From contig NZ_CP025624.1 in NCBI RefSeq assembly GCF_002874965.1, positions 3,720,001 to 3,784,000 of the forward strand: DNA of 64,000 nt. Direction: 5' to 3'. Under the pieces are notes generated by a model that searched no databases, was not told the DNA's origin, and saw nothing but the letters and a program-made list of their open reading frames with translations. Source of the DNA: Pseudomonas sp. NC02 (GTDB lineage: Bacteria > Pseudomonadota > Gammaproteobacteria > Pseudomonadales > Pseudomonadaceae). Below, in pieces: positions 25,397 through 34,044 of this stretch (its first letter is position 1; every line of letters starts with the position of its first letter). The position numbers and the translations under genes were made by a program.

Positions 25397-25627
25397 GTTA
25401 ATTCCTTGTAGGGGTGGCGATACGCTATTACAGACTGGAGATTCTGAACTTAGTTTCCAACGTTCTGAAATGCGCTCGCGCGAGCCGACGTGGCAACCCT
25501 TTGCCAGCCCCGGCAACTCCTGGCCTGCGCCCTGCCCCGGCAATACCACCCAGCCCGCGCCGCACAAGGCATGCAGCACATGGCCCGGGTTTTGCTCTGT
25601 TGCTGCTACCAATAAGGGAGCGGCACC

Positions 25628-26050
25628 ATGATAGGAAGCACGACAAGTCTGTTAGCGCTGGGACAGAAGACTTTTACACAATCCATGGAAAACGGCACCC
25701 TGCGGGCCGGGAGGATTGAAGTCACCAACGCCACGCCCGAGATCAAGACCAAGCTGGAAGCCAGCTATCAGGAGCAAGTGCGCTCGACCGCGCAAACCGT
25801 TGCCACCGCCAGGGCCAACCCTTCATGGGCGACCTTCGACGATAAAGGCAACGCCGTCGAACTGCCCGATGTTCAGTCACTCAGCAAAAGCGACGCCACC
25901 CATGTGGCCAACGGTCTTCAGTACCTGCTCGATATCGGGCGCCTGGACGGCAAGACTGTCACCGCGAAAAATGGCGACCAGTCGACCGATAACATCGCGG
26001 TCTACAAAGACTGGCTCCAGGCCCACATCGGCGTTGATGTACAGGCCTGA
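25628..26050 (+). CDS. Hypothetical protein, small cytoplasmic
   Basis: I do not recognise this 140-aa protein. It has no signal peptide or membrane segment. It is hydrophilic and Thr/Ala-rich with predicted helix, and contains SYQEQVRSTAQTVATAR and VANGLQYLLDIGRLDGKTV. A clear AGGGAG ribosome site precedes the ATG. It is convergent with the CPBP protease gene (6-bp gap), and 231 bp separate it from the divergent repeat-protein gene. Confidence 0.65.
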   Translation: MIGSTTSLLALGQKTFTQSMENGTLRAGRIEVTNATPEIKTKLEASYQEQVRSTAQTVATARANPSWATFDDKGNAVELPDVQSLSKSDATHVANGLQYLLDIGRLDGKTVTAKNGDQSTDNIAVYKDWLQAHIGVDVQA

Positions 26051-26056
26051 GACGGT

Positions 26057-26779
26057 TCACACCATCGGCACGGCAATCAGCAAGATCGCCGTGCCATGGG
26101 TGGCCGTCGCCGCCACCACACCGTAGCGCATCCGCACCAGCCCGCAGGCCACGCCTTCAATCAGGGTAAAGGCCAACACTGGCCAGCCCAGTTGCGTCAC
26201 GCTCAACGCCAGAAATGAATGGCACGCGGCGAACGCCAACCCGCTGAGCAACGCCGCGCGCAGCGGCGTAACGTGCTGTTCGAGATAGCCCTGCAGGAAG
26301 CCGCGAAACAGCACCTCTTCCAGCGCATTGGCGCAGTAGGCAAGCACCAGCATGCCCATCAGCCAGGCCCAGTAAACCGGCTCAATGCCTTGATACAGCC
26401 GCAATGGCAGGCCGATCAGACACCCGGCCCCGAGTCCCACCGCCAGGCCCGCCCAACGATTGCCCTTGAACAGCACCGTCAGTTGCCACAACTCCGGTGC
26501 CAGGCGCGCGAGCAGGGCAATCAGCCCAAGGGATAACCCGCCCAGCGCGGCCAGCACCCACGGGTTGGCCGTGAATTCGATCTGCACCTCGCGGCTCAGC
26601 GACCACATGCCCAGTGGCGTCATCGCATCGCGCATCAGCACAAAGGCCAGCAGCAGGATAACGATGCGCAAGCCCGGCAATGTTTTTGGCGTGAGACCGA
26701 ACCACAGGCCAAACAGGATCAGTCCTGGGAGCAGGTAGATTCCATAGTGGACCAGTACCGCAAACGCCTCGGCGATCAC
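26057..26779 (-). CDS. CPBP-family intramembrane glutamic protease
   Basis: The 240-aa membrane protein has about six to eight helices and the CPBP motifs EEVLFRG (Glu-Glu-x-x-x-Arg), AFAACHSF (FxxxH type) and a C-terminal ATHGTA. Relatives are CAAX-prenyl-protease-like or bacteriocin self-immunity proteins. The start codon is GTG at 26779, 6 bp after the RidA gene stop, so the two are cotranscribed. The substrate is unknown. Confidence 0.85.
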   Translation of the reverse strand: MIAEAFAVLVHYGIYLLPGLILFGLWFGLTPKTLPGLRIVILLLAFVLMRDAMTPLGMWSLSREVQIEFTANPWVLAALGGLSLGLIALLARLAPELWQLTVLFKGNRWAGLAVGLGAGCLIGLPLRLYQGIEPVYWAWLMGMLVLAYCANALEEVLFRGFLQGYLEQHVTPLRAALLSGLAFAACHSFLALSVTQLGWPVLAFTLIEGVACGLVRMRYGVVAATATHGTAILLIAVPMV

Positions 26780-26785
26780 CCGGTT

Positions 26786-27256
26786 TCAGTCCCGTGCCAC
26801 GGCGATCATGTCGATTTCCACGGCCGCGCCCTTGGGCAATTGCAGCACGCCCACCGAGGTGCGCGTATGGGATCCTGCGGCCCCCAGGATCTCGTTCAAC
26901 AGGTCCGACGCACCGTTGGCCACTTCGCTTTGCTGGTCGAAGTCATCCGCGCTGCGCACGTACACATTGATCTTGAGGATCGCCTTGACCTGGTCCAGCG
27001 AACCCAGTGCCTGCTTGAGCAAGCCCAGGCAACGCAGTGCGCTGACGCCCGCGGCAATCTGTGCGTCGGCCAGGCTGAGGCTTTCGCCGACCTTGCCGGG
27101 CAACACGATGGCGTCACCCACCCGCGGAATCTGGCCGCTGATGTAGACGTGATTGCCGTCCCTCAGCAGCGGCGTGTAGTTGCCGCCGATCTTGAACTCG
27201 TTGAGTTGATAACCCAGGCGCACCATGGCCGCCGCGTACTTTTGATCCGGTGTCAT
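26786..27256 (-). CDS. RidA-family protein
   Basis: The 156-aa protein is of the RidA/YjgF family in the longer YjgH-like form (YTPLLRDGNHVYISGQIPR, KINVYVRSADDF, RTSVGVLQLPKGAAVEIDMIAVA). The conserved Arg in the RTSVG segment is the residue that in RidA binds enamine/imine intermediates for deamination. It is first in an operon with the CPBP gene. The leader GAGGAAAACAAAAAA overlaps an AACAAAAA motif (complement at 27258-27265). Frames upstream to 27370 are not supported by a ribosome site. Confidence 0.87.
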   Translation of the reverse strand: MTPDQKYAAAMVRLGYQLNEFKIGGNYTPLLRDGNHVYISGQIPRVGDAIVLPGKVGESLSLADAQIAAGVSALRCLGLLKQALGSLDQVKAILKINVYVRSADDFDQQSEVANGASDLLNEILGAAGSHTRTSVGVLQLPKGAAVEIDMIAVARD

Positions 27257-27511
27257 TTTTTTGTTTTCCTCAGTCGTTGCGAATCCACGCCATGAAGTCG
27301 CCGGCCACAGCATAGCCATGTGCCATTTCCACGGGAAGTGCCGACCGCTATTTCGCAAGTGATACGACAACCAATACTGGCAAACAGCGCTTATCTTCTA
27401 GCCAAGAACAAATTTCACTTTCCTTGATCCCGGTAAATACGGCATGGTTGTACGACGACTTAAAAACATAGTCCGAGTCGTCCCGGTACCCACAACAACA
27501 AGGAAACACCC

Positions 27512-27943
27512 ATGCAAAACGTCAAGGTTCTGATTGGTTTTCTGTGCCTGTTCAGCGGCTACGCGGCCGCCGCGCCTGCCGCAAGTGACAAGGATGTAGC
27601 CGCTGCGGTCGATCACCTGACCCAGGCCATGCTGCACAAGGACATCCCGCAACTGCAGGCCCTCACCGCGAACAACCTCACCTACGGCCATTCCAGCGGC
27701 AAGGTCCAGAACAAGCAGGAATTTATCGCCGACATTGAAACCGGCAGAAGCGGTTTCAAGACCCTGGAAATGCAGAAACAGACCATCACCCTCAATGGCG
27801 ACACCGCCCTGGTGCGCAACCACTTTTCCGCACAGGCGGTGAACAGTGGCGTCGAGGTGCCCACCGAAATTGAAAACTTCCAGGTCTGGCAGAAGCAGAA
27901 AGGCAAATGGCTGCTGATCGGGCGCCAGGCCTACAAGTTCTGA
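27512..27943 (+). CDS. Secreted NTF2/SnoaL-like (DUF4440) protein
   Basis: The 143-aa protein has a signal peptide (MQNVKVLIGFLCLFSGYAAA) followed by an NTF2-like domain: DVAAAVDHLTQAMLHKDIPQL, LTYGHSSGKVQNKQEF and FQVWQKQKGKWLLIGRQAYK. It is a small periplasmic ligand-binding or ketosteroid-isomerase-like fold; its role is unknown. AACAACAA (27494-27501) overlaps the ribosome site region before AAGGAA. It is followed by a REPIN. Confidence 0.85.
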   Translation: MQNVKVLIGFLCLFSGYAAAAPAASDKDVAAAVDHLTQAMLHKDIPQLQALTANNLTYGHSSGKVQNKQEFIADIETGRSGFKTLEMQKQTITLNGDTALVRNHFSAQAVNSGVEVPTEIENFQVWQKQKGKWLLIGRQAYKF

Positions 27944-27953
27944 GTCCCGCCTG

Positions 27954-28074
27954 GATCGTTCCCACGCTCTGCGTGGGAATGCATCCGGTGACGCTCTGCG
28001 TCACTATCGCGCAAATCTACAGCGGGACGCGGAGCGTCCAAGGCGGCGTTCCCACGCAGAGCGTGGGAACGATC
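27954..28074. repeat. REPIN, GATCGTTCCCACGCTCTGCG family
   Basis: GATCGTTCCCACGCTCTGCG begins at 27954 and the complementary unit ends at 28074. Between them is a second palindrome, GACGCTCTGCGTC. A close copy lies at 57540-57653. It separates the convergent NTF2-like and MocR genes. Confidence 0.85.
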
Positions 28075-28081
28075 CGGCCCC

Positions 28082-29425
28082 CTAGCACGCCTCCACCGCC
28101 CAGCGCACTTTCACCAACGCCTCGCGCAGCACCTCCCGGTCCACCGACCCCAGCGCCACACGCAAGGCATGGGGCACGTGGGCCGAGACGGCAAACGGCT
28201 CGGCGGTGGACACCGAGATATTCTCCCGGGCCAGCGCCATGGTGATCTGGTCGGCGCGGGCATCCTCCGGCAACGGCAACCACAAGAAATACGAAGACGG
28301 ATGGCGGATCACAGTGAGCCCCGCCAACACCTCATCGGCCACCGCCTGGCGCGCCTGGGCGTCTTCACGCTTTTGCGCTTCCAGTTGCAGCACCGTGCCG
28401 TCGTCGATCCACGCGGCAGCCACCGCAGTCATCACCCCCGGGGTGTTCCAGGTGGTGGCCATGACCGTACGTTCCAGCGCCGCCATCCACGGCAGCGGCG
28501 CAGCCACGTAACCCACCCGCAGGCCGGTGGCGACGCTCTTGGAAAGCCCCGACACATACACCGTGCGTTCCGGTGCCAGTTCGGCCACGGGCGGTGGCGC
28601 GTCCTCGGCTAAAAACGCGTAGGCAGCATCCTCGATCAGGATCAGGTCATGCCGACGGGCAATCGCCACCAGGTGCTCGCGCTGCGCCATGTTCATCACC
28701 CAGCCCAACGGGTTATGCAGGGTCGGCATGCTGTACACGGCGCGTACCGGGCGCCGGGCGCAGAGTTGTTCAAGAAAGGCCAAGTCGGGGCCCGTCGCGG
28801 TCACCGGGATCGCGACGATTTCCAGGTGCAGAGTCTCGGCCAGTACCTTGAACCCGGAATAGGTCAGCGCATCCACCGCCACCACATCGCCGGGCTTGAG
28901 CAGCGACATCATGGTCACCGCCAGCCCATGCTGGGCACCGCTGACGATCAGCACCTGCTCGGCCTGCACCGTCAACCCACGACTCAGCAGATGACGCGCC
29001 ACCGCTGCCCGCTCATGCAGCCGACCGGCGTGAGGCTGATAGCGCAGCAGCGCCGCCAGGTCGCCGGACAACGCCAACTGGCGCAATGCGGTGCGCAGCA
29101 GGTCGGTCTGGCCCGGCAGCGACGGGTAGTTGAAGTTGAGATCGATCATGCCCGCCGCCACCGCGATCTGGCCGACGCCCTGCCCTGGCGACAACGCGAT
29201 TTCCCGCACAAAGGTTCCGCGCCCGGTTTCACCACTGACCAGGCCCATGGCCTCAAGCTCGGTGTACACCCGGCTGGCGGTGACCAGCGCCAGGCCATGG
29301 CTGGCGGCCAACTGGCGGTGCGTCGGCAACCGGGTGCCCGCCGCCAGCGCGCCCGAACGGATATCCCGGGCGAAGGTGTCCACCAATGTCTTGTAGCGGG
29401 CGCGGGGCATAGGCGATGTATCCAT
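28082..29425 (-). CDS. MocR-type regulator (GntR HTH fused to aminotransferase domain)
   Basis: The 447-aa protein has an N-terminal GntR winged HTH (TLVDTFARDIRSGALAAGTRLPTHRQLAASHGL) and a fold-type I PLP domain (SGAQHGLAVTMMSLLKPGD, EDAAYAFL and Lys in SGLSKSVATGLR). Such proteins sense PLP-linked amino compounds and often regulate the divergent neighbour. Here that is an EamA exporter 76 bp away. The inverted repeat at 29426-29443 abuts its start. An alternative ATG is at 29410. Confidence 0.9.
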   Translation of the reverse strand: MDTSPMPRARYKTLVDTFARDIRSGALAAGTRLPTHRQLAASHGLALVTASRVYTELEAMGLVSGETGRGTFVREIALSPGQGVGQIAVAAGMIDLNFNYPSLPGQTDLLRTALRQLALSGDLAALLRYQPHAGRLHERAAVARHLLSRGLTVQAEQVLIVSGAQHGLAVTMMSLLKPGDVVAVDALTYSGFKVLAETLHLEIVAIPVTATGPDLAFLEQLCARRPVRAVYSMPTLHNPLGWVMNMAQREHLVAIARRHDLILIEDAAYAFLAEDAPPPVAELAPERTVYVSGLSKSVATGLRVGYVAAPLPWMAALERTVMATTWNTPGVMTAVAAAWIDDGTVLQLEAQKREDAQARQAVADEVLAGLTVIRHPSSYFLWLPLPEDARADQITMALARENISVSTAEPFAVSAHVPHALRVALGSVDREVLREALVKVRWAVEAC

Positions 29426-29443
29426 GACAATTTTTTGATTGTC
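29426..29443. promoter_or_regulatory. Putative MocR operator
   Basis: GACAAT-N6-ATTGTC is a perfect 6-bp inverted repeat directly before the MocR start codon, in the 76-bp divergent region shared with the EamA transporter. A second short repeat, TGAT-N5-ATCA, follows within about 15 bp. Confidence 0.45.
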
Positions 29444-29501
29444 TTGATAGTGAATCATAGGATGCGCAGGACGCAACTTATCCCTATCGAGCCCTACACC
29501 C

Positions 29502-30392
29502 ATGGAACGAACCACCCACCTCAACACCCGGGAAAACAACGCCAGCGGCTGGATCAACGGTTTGATCGGCGTGGTGATCTTCAGCGGCTCGCTGCCAGCC
29601 ACGCGCCTAGCGGTGCTGGAGTTCGATCCGGTATTCCTGACCGTCGCCCGCGCCACCATCGCCGCCCTGCTCGGCCTGTGCCTGCTGTGGCTGTTCAAGG
29701 AAAAAACCCCGGCCCGCAGTCAGTTGCTGCCCCTGGCAATCGTCGCGCTGGGCGTGGTGATCGGCTTTCCTTTGCTCACCGCACTGGCCTTGCAGTACGT
29801 CACCAGTGCCCATTCCATCGTATTTGTCGGCCTGCTGCCGTTAGCCACTGCGGTCTTCGGCGTATGGCGCGGCGGCGAGCGGCCCAAGTTGGTGTTCTGG
29901 CTGTTTTCGATCCTGGGCAGCCTGCTGGTGGTGGGCTACGCGGTTGCCCAGGGCCTGAGCGCTGCGCCCGCCGGGGATTTGCTGATGCTGTTGGCAATCC
30001 TGGTGTGCGGCCTCGGTTATGCCGAAGGGGCCAGGCTCTCACGCACCCTGGGCGGCTGGCAGGTGATCTGCTGGGCGCTGGTGATCTCGCTGCCGATTGT
30101 GGCCCCGCTGACGGCAATCCTCGCCCCGGGCACTTTCGTGAGCATCAGCCTGCCGGCCTGGCTGAGCCTGGCCTATGTGTCGCTGTTCAGCATGCTGATC
30201 GGGTTTGTGTTCTGGTACCGCGGGCTGGCCCAGGGCGGCATTGCCGCCGTCGGGCAATTGCAGTTGCTGCAACCGTTTTTCGGCCTGGCACTGGCGGCCA
30301 CGCTGCTGCATGAGCAGGTGAGCCTGGGCATGCTGGGGGTGACCGTCGCGGTGATTGCGTGCGTGGCGGGGGCCAAGAAGTTCGCCCGCTAG
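29502..30392 (+). CDS. EamA/DMT-family transporter
   Basis: The 296-aa protein has ten membrane helices in two EamA repeats (LIGVVIFSGSLPATRLAV at the start, and LQLLQPFFGLALAATLLHEQVS in the second half). It is a drug/metabolite exporter, possibly of amino acids, and the substrate may be what the divergent MocR protein senses. It is convergent with the YceI gene, 3 bp away. Confidence 0.9.
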   Translation: MERTTHLNTRENNASGWINGLIGVVIFSGSLPATRLAVLEFDPVFLTVARATIAALLGLCLLWLFKEKTPARSQLLPLAIVALGVVIGFPLLTALALQYVTSAHSIVFVGLLPLATAVFGVWRGGERPKLVFWLFSILGSLLVVGYAVAQGLSAAPAGDLLMLLAILVCGLGYAEGARLSRTLGGWQVICWALVISLPIVAPLTAILAPGTFVSISLPAWLSLAYVSLFSMLIGFVFWYRGLAQGGIAAVGQLQLLQPFFGLALAATLLHEQVSLGMLGVTVAVIACVAGAKKFAR

Positions 30393-30395
30393 CCA

Positions 30396-30950
30396 TCAGC
30401 GCTCAGGCGCAACCATCTTGAACTTGATGACAATCGCATTGGACACCACGCTGTCCGCCCACTCCCCCGCGCCGATCCTGAAGTCATCGCGCTTGAGCAC
30501 GAATTCGCCGTCGAACACGCCAATGCCGCTCTGCTCCTTGAGGGCCACCTTGACCTCCACCGGCCGGGTCTGGCCCTTGAGGGTCAGGTTGCCGCTGAAC
30601 AGGTAACGGTTGTCGCCCAGGTCAGTGATGTGGGTCGAGGTGAAGGTGCCCACCGGGTAGGTGGTCATGTCGAACCAGCCGGGCTTGGGCAGTTCGGTGT
30701 TGGCGTCGTCGCTGCCGGCATTGATGCTCGGCAGCTGGATGGTCAGTACGGTGCTGGCGGCAGCCGGGTTTTGCGTGTCGAAATTCAGGGTCGCCGAATA
30801 GGTGCCAAACGTGCCGTACACCTCTTGGCCCATCTGGTCATAGGTGAAGCTGATGGTGCTGGCCGTCGGATTCACGTCGGTGTATTCCACGGCGTACGCG
30901 TTGGACAAGGTGGCGAAGGCAAGGAAGACCGCTGGCAATCGAGATTTCAT
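30396..30950 (-). CDS. Periplasmic YceI-family protein
   Basis: The 184-aa protein has a signal peptide (MKSRLPAVFLAFATLSNAYA) and a YceI lipocalin-like barrel (STISFTYDQMGQEVYGTFG, GWFDMTTYPVGTFTS, LTLKGQTRPVEV). The family binds polyisoprenoid-like lipids in the periplasm. The ribosome site is moderate. The 118-bp gap to the divergent thioesterase gene probably holds both promoters. Confidence 0.9.
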   Translation of the reverse strand: MKSRLPAVFLAFATLSNAYAVEYTDVNPTASTISFTYDQMGQEVYGTFGTYSATLNFDTQNPAAASTVLTIQLPSINAGSDDANTELPKPGWFDMTTYPVGTFTSTHITDLGDNRYLFSGNLTLKGQTRPVEVKVALKEQSGIGVFDGEFVLKRDDFRIGAGEWADSVVSNAIVIKFKMVAPER

Positions 30951-31068
30951 GGGATTCTCAACCGGGAATGAACACGCTGTGCACTGCTAACAGCGTAGGC
31001 GCTGGATTTATTCACGCGCCTGGCATTAGGCTCGTGCCTCGACGGAACTCAAACAACAAGGAGCCACG

Positions 31069-31563
31069 ATGCCCGCGCTTTCCCTGCAAGACACCACCGC
31101 CCCCGAAGGCGTCTGTTATGGCTGCGGCAGCAGCAACCCCCACGGGCTGCACATCAAGAGCCGCTGGGACGCCGACGGCATCCACGTGATCGCCGAGCAC
31201 CAGCCCGACGCCCGATACAGCGGCTGGCCAGACCTGGTCTATGGCGGTCTGATCGCGATGCTGGTGGACTGCCACTCGAACTGGACCGCCATGGCCTACC
31301 ACTACCGGGCCGAGCAACGCGAACCCGGCAGCCTGCCGCGTATCGACTGCGTCACCGGCAACCTGGGAATCAAATTCATCAAGCCGACACCCATGGGCGT
31401 GCCGCTGACCTTGCGCGCGAAAGTCGAAGGTGACGTGGGGAGCAAAAGCCGCGTGGTGTGCGAGGTGTACGCCGATGGCGTGCTGACGGCGATTGGCGAT
31501 TCGGTCTTCGTGCGGGTCGACACTGGGCAACTGGCCGCCGCGGCCCATGGCCGGGAAGCCTGA
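31069..31563 (+). CDS. PaaI-type hotdog thioesterase
   Basis: The 164-aa hotdog-fold protein has CYGCGSSNPHGLHI at the N-terminus, as in the YbgC/PaaI-like group, and a catalytic loop VYGGLIAMLVDCHSNWTA. It likely hydrolyses acyl-CoA thioesters; the chain preference is unknown. AACAACAA (31052-31059) lies before the AAGGAG ribosome site, an Hfq/Crc-type arrangement. It is followed 44 bp later by a dienelactone-hydrolase gene on the same strand. Confidence 0.87.
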   Translation: MPALSLQDTTAPEGVCYGCGSSNPHGLHIKSRWDADGIHVIAEHQPDARYSGWPDLVYGGLIAMLVDCHSNWTAMAYHYRAEQREPGSLPRIDCVTGNLGIKFIKPTPMGVPLTLRAKVEGDVGSKSRVVCEVYADGVLTAIGDSVFVRVDTGQLAAAAHGREA

Positions 31564-31607
31564 TACTGGTCTACATTCAGTCCCACCGCTAATCGAGGAC
31601 GCTACCG

Positions 31608-32495
31608 ATGACTCGTCTGACCGCCAAAGACTTCGCCCCTGAACTGCTGGAGCTTTACGACGGCTACGCCCACGGCAAGATCAACCGCCGGGAATTTCTC
31701 GACCGCGCAGCACTGTTCACCTTCGGCGGGCTGACGGCCTCCGCCCTGCTCGCCGCCCTGAGCCCCAACTACGCCCTGGCCGAGCAGGTGAAATTCACCG
31801 ACCCGGATATCGTCGCCGACTACATCACCTACCCGTCACCCAAGGGCAACGGCACGGTGCGCGGCTACCTGGTGCGCCCGGCCAAGGCCAGCGGCAAGGT
31901 GCCGGCGGTGGTGGTGGTGCATGAAAACCGGGGGTTGAACCCGTATATCGAAGACGTCGCCCGTCGGTTGGCCAAGGCCGGATTCATTGCCCTGGCGCCG
32001 GATGGCCTGACCTCGGTGGGCGGCTATCCCGGCAATGATGAGAAAGGTGTGGAGTTGCAACAGAAAGTCGATCCCGAGAAGCTGATGAACGACTTTTTCG
32101 CGGCCATCGAATGGTTGATGCACCACGATGCAAGCACCGGCAAGGTGGGCATTACCGGGTTCTGTTATGGCGGCGGCGTGACGAATGCGGCGGCCGTGGC
32201 TTATCCGGAGCTGGGTGCGGCGGTGTCGTTTTATGGGCGCCAGCCGGAAGCCAAGGATGTGCCACGGATCAAGGCACCGATCATGTTGCATTACGGTGAG
32301 CTGGATACGCGGATCAATGAGGGCTGGCCGGCGTATGAGAAAGCGTTGAAGGCGGCCGGCACGACCTATGAGGCGTTTATCTACAAGGGCGCCAATCACG
32401 GCTTCCACAACGATTCCACGCCGAGGTATGACGAGGCGGCGGCGAATCTGGCGTGGGAGCGGACGTTGGGCTGGTTCAAGAAATACCTGGTGTAA
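31608..32495 (+). CDS. Dienelactone-hydrolase-family protein, exported
   Basis: The 295-aa protein has a twin-Arg-like signal ([17 protein letters not shown], about 26-42). Its alpha/beta hydrolase domain has catalytic Cys in GFCYGGG, Asp in [10 protein letters not shown] and His in ANHGFHND, the triad of dienelactone hydrolases. It probably acts in the periplasm on lactones or esters. It is likely cotranscribed with the thioesterase upstream and is followed by a REPIN. Confidence 0.87.
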   Translation: MTRLTAKDFAPELLELYDGYAHGKINRREFLDRAALFTFGGLTASALLAALSPNYALAEQVKFTDPDIVADYITYPSPKGNGTVRGYLVRPAKASGKVPAVVVVHENRGLNPYIEDVARRLAKAGFIALAPDGLTSVGGYPGNDEKGVELQQKVDPEKLMNDFFAAIEWLMHHDASTGKVGITGFCYGGGVTNAAAVAYPELGAAVSFYGRQPEAKDVPRIKAPIMLHYGELDTRINEGWPAYEKALKAAGTTYEAFIYKGANHGFHNDSTPRYDEAAANLAWERTLGWFKKYLV

Positions 32496-32524
32496 CCCGC
32501 CCTCCAAAACACCACCCAACTCAT

Positions 32525-32611
32525 GTGGGAGCGGGCTTGCTCGCGAAAGCGGTGTGTCAGTCAGCAGATGTTTGACTGATCCACCGCTTTCGCGAGCAAG
32601 CCCGCTCCCAC
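32525..32611. repeat. REPIN, GTGGGAGCGGGC family
   Basis: GTGGGAGCGGGCTTGCTCGC at 32525 and its complement ending at 32611 frame a short variable centre. Copies of the same family lie at 42754, 43979 and 51500, with single palindromic units at 40722 and 49625. It separates two convergent genes. Confidence 0.87.
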
Positions 32612-32635
32612 AGGGGACTTTCAGCTTTCTTGAGG

Positions 32636-33820
32636 TCAGTGCTCCAGCGCATACCGCCGGCAATGATTCAAATACCCTTCCTCATGGCTCCCCACCAACT
32701 GCACCACACTGGTCCACAGCCACGAAGGCGCATCCAGTTGCCTGGAGCGGTTCTCTTGCAACTGCGCCATCCAGTCCTTGCGCGTATCCCGGTCCATCTG
32801 CCGCGCATGGGCCACGCCGACCACCCGCGCCAGGTACCCGGCCGCGTGCATCGCATCGATCTCGCTCAGCTCATCCAGCTCCAGCTTCATGTCCTGGGGC
32901 AGCAGTTCGCGGATGAAAAACCCGTGATCCAGAAACCGCGTGGCCAACATCCGCTCCCCCAACGCCGGTGACAGGTGCCGCGCGCCCTCCACCACCCGCC
33001 GGCCGTTATCCCGAGGCATTTTTGCCCGGGCCGCACGCGGCGCCGCAGCGCCTACCGCTTCCTTGATGTCGAGCAGGCAGTATTCCTGATCAGACTTGTC
33101 CCCTACTCCCAGCAACACCGCATAACGCAGCAACCCAAGGGAGCTGCAACCCTTGACCCAATAGGCCGAGTCCAGCAGCTCAACCTCGGCGTCGTTGGAG
33201 CGGCCTTTGAGCGAAGTCACCAGCCGGTGGATTTCATCCGACGCGCACAACGTTTCAAGGGCTGATTTTTCCGCCCGCGACAACGACCAGAAATGCTTGC
33301 CCAGCGGAATCGTCGGCCGGGTGTTTTCAATACGTTCGCGAGCCAGATTCTTCCAGGTGCGCTCCACCGCACTGCGCATCCCGGCCTTGACCTGGGACGG
33401 GCGCGGCGGTGCCTCGTCGGGCTTGTCTTTAAACGCCTGCGCGTAGCCCACCATCATCTCTTCAAGCATGCGCGCGGTGGTCACCCCCGGCAGGTCCGAA
33501 CCCCGCGCAGCGGTGGCCAGGGACAAGGCCAGGCGCACCAGGTCATGGGCCGGATTGCCGATCACCGCCTGGTCAAGGTCACGGATATGCATGTCGATCC
33601 GGCCCTTGGTATCGCCCGTGGGCCCAAGGTTACCGGCGTGGCAGTCGCCGCAGATCCAGATCGCCGGCCCGTGGGGCAAGCGCCGGCCGCGCTGGCTGTG
33701 CAACCACTCGTAAAACTGAACCGTACTGCCCCGCACATAGGCGTGGGCGGAGCGCGCCATCTTCAGGTTGCGCAGTTGCGTGAGGTGGGGCATTCGCGAA
33801 GAGGGACGCGGAATTTTCAT
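32636..33820 (-). CDS. DUF2252-family protein
   Basis: The 394-aa protein matches DUF2252: KMARSAHAYVRGSTVQFYEWL, ICGDCHAGNLGP and HIRDLDQAVIGNPAHDLVRLALSL. These pieces resemble the catalytic HGDxHxxN and D motifs of phosphotransferase/kinase folds. A kinase-like function is plausible but unproven. The frame extends to 33874, but neither start has a convincing ribosome site; 33820 gives the family-like N-terminus (MKIPRPSSRMPHLTQLR). Confidence 0.82.
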   Translation of the reverse strand: MKIPRPSSRMPHLTQLRNLKMARSAHAYVRGSTVQFYEWLHSQRGRRLPHGPAIWICGDCHAGNLGPTGDTKGRIDMHIRDLDQAVIGNPAHDLVRLALSLATAARGSDLPGVTTARMLEEMMVGYAQAFKDKPDEAPPRPSQVKAGMRSAVERTWKNLARERIENTRPTIPLGKHFWSLSRAEKSALETLCASDEIHRLVTSLKGRSNDAEVELLDSAYWVKGCSSLGLLRYAVLLGVGDKSDQEYCLLDIKEAVGAAAPRAARAKMPRDNGRRVVEGARHLSPALGERMLATRFLDHGFFIRELLPQDMKLELDELSEIDAMHAAGYLARVVGVAHARQMDRDTRKDWMAQLQENRSRQLDAPSWLWTSVVQLVGSHEEGYLNHCRRYALEH

Positions 33821-34044
33821 AGAAGTACTCGTCGTGGAGATACGGTAGAGGCTGGCCCGCGACAAATGTTTCATTTTGTTTCAGAGGATTCTATTAATAA
33901 GCCACGCCAATCAATCCCACTGCAATCGGTCTTTCTATTCCTCCCGTCCCCGGGACTAGCATCGGGTCAACTCGATGCAGCGAGTCACAACTCTAACTGC
34001 ACACATCCCCAAACACTGCCGCCCTAACAAAAGAGATAACGCAG

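Noticed and set aside
25109..25411. Long plus-strand frame with hydrophobic repeats opposite the NSYGG protein
   Set aside because: It is the complement of the 60-bp repeats; the minus-strand frame has a signal peptide and a good ribosome site.
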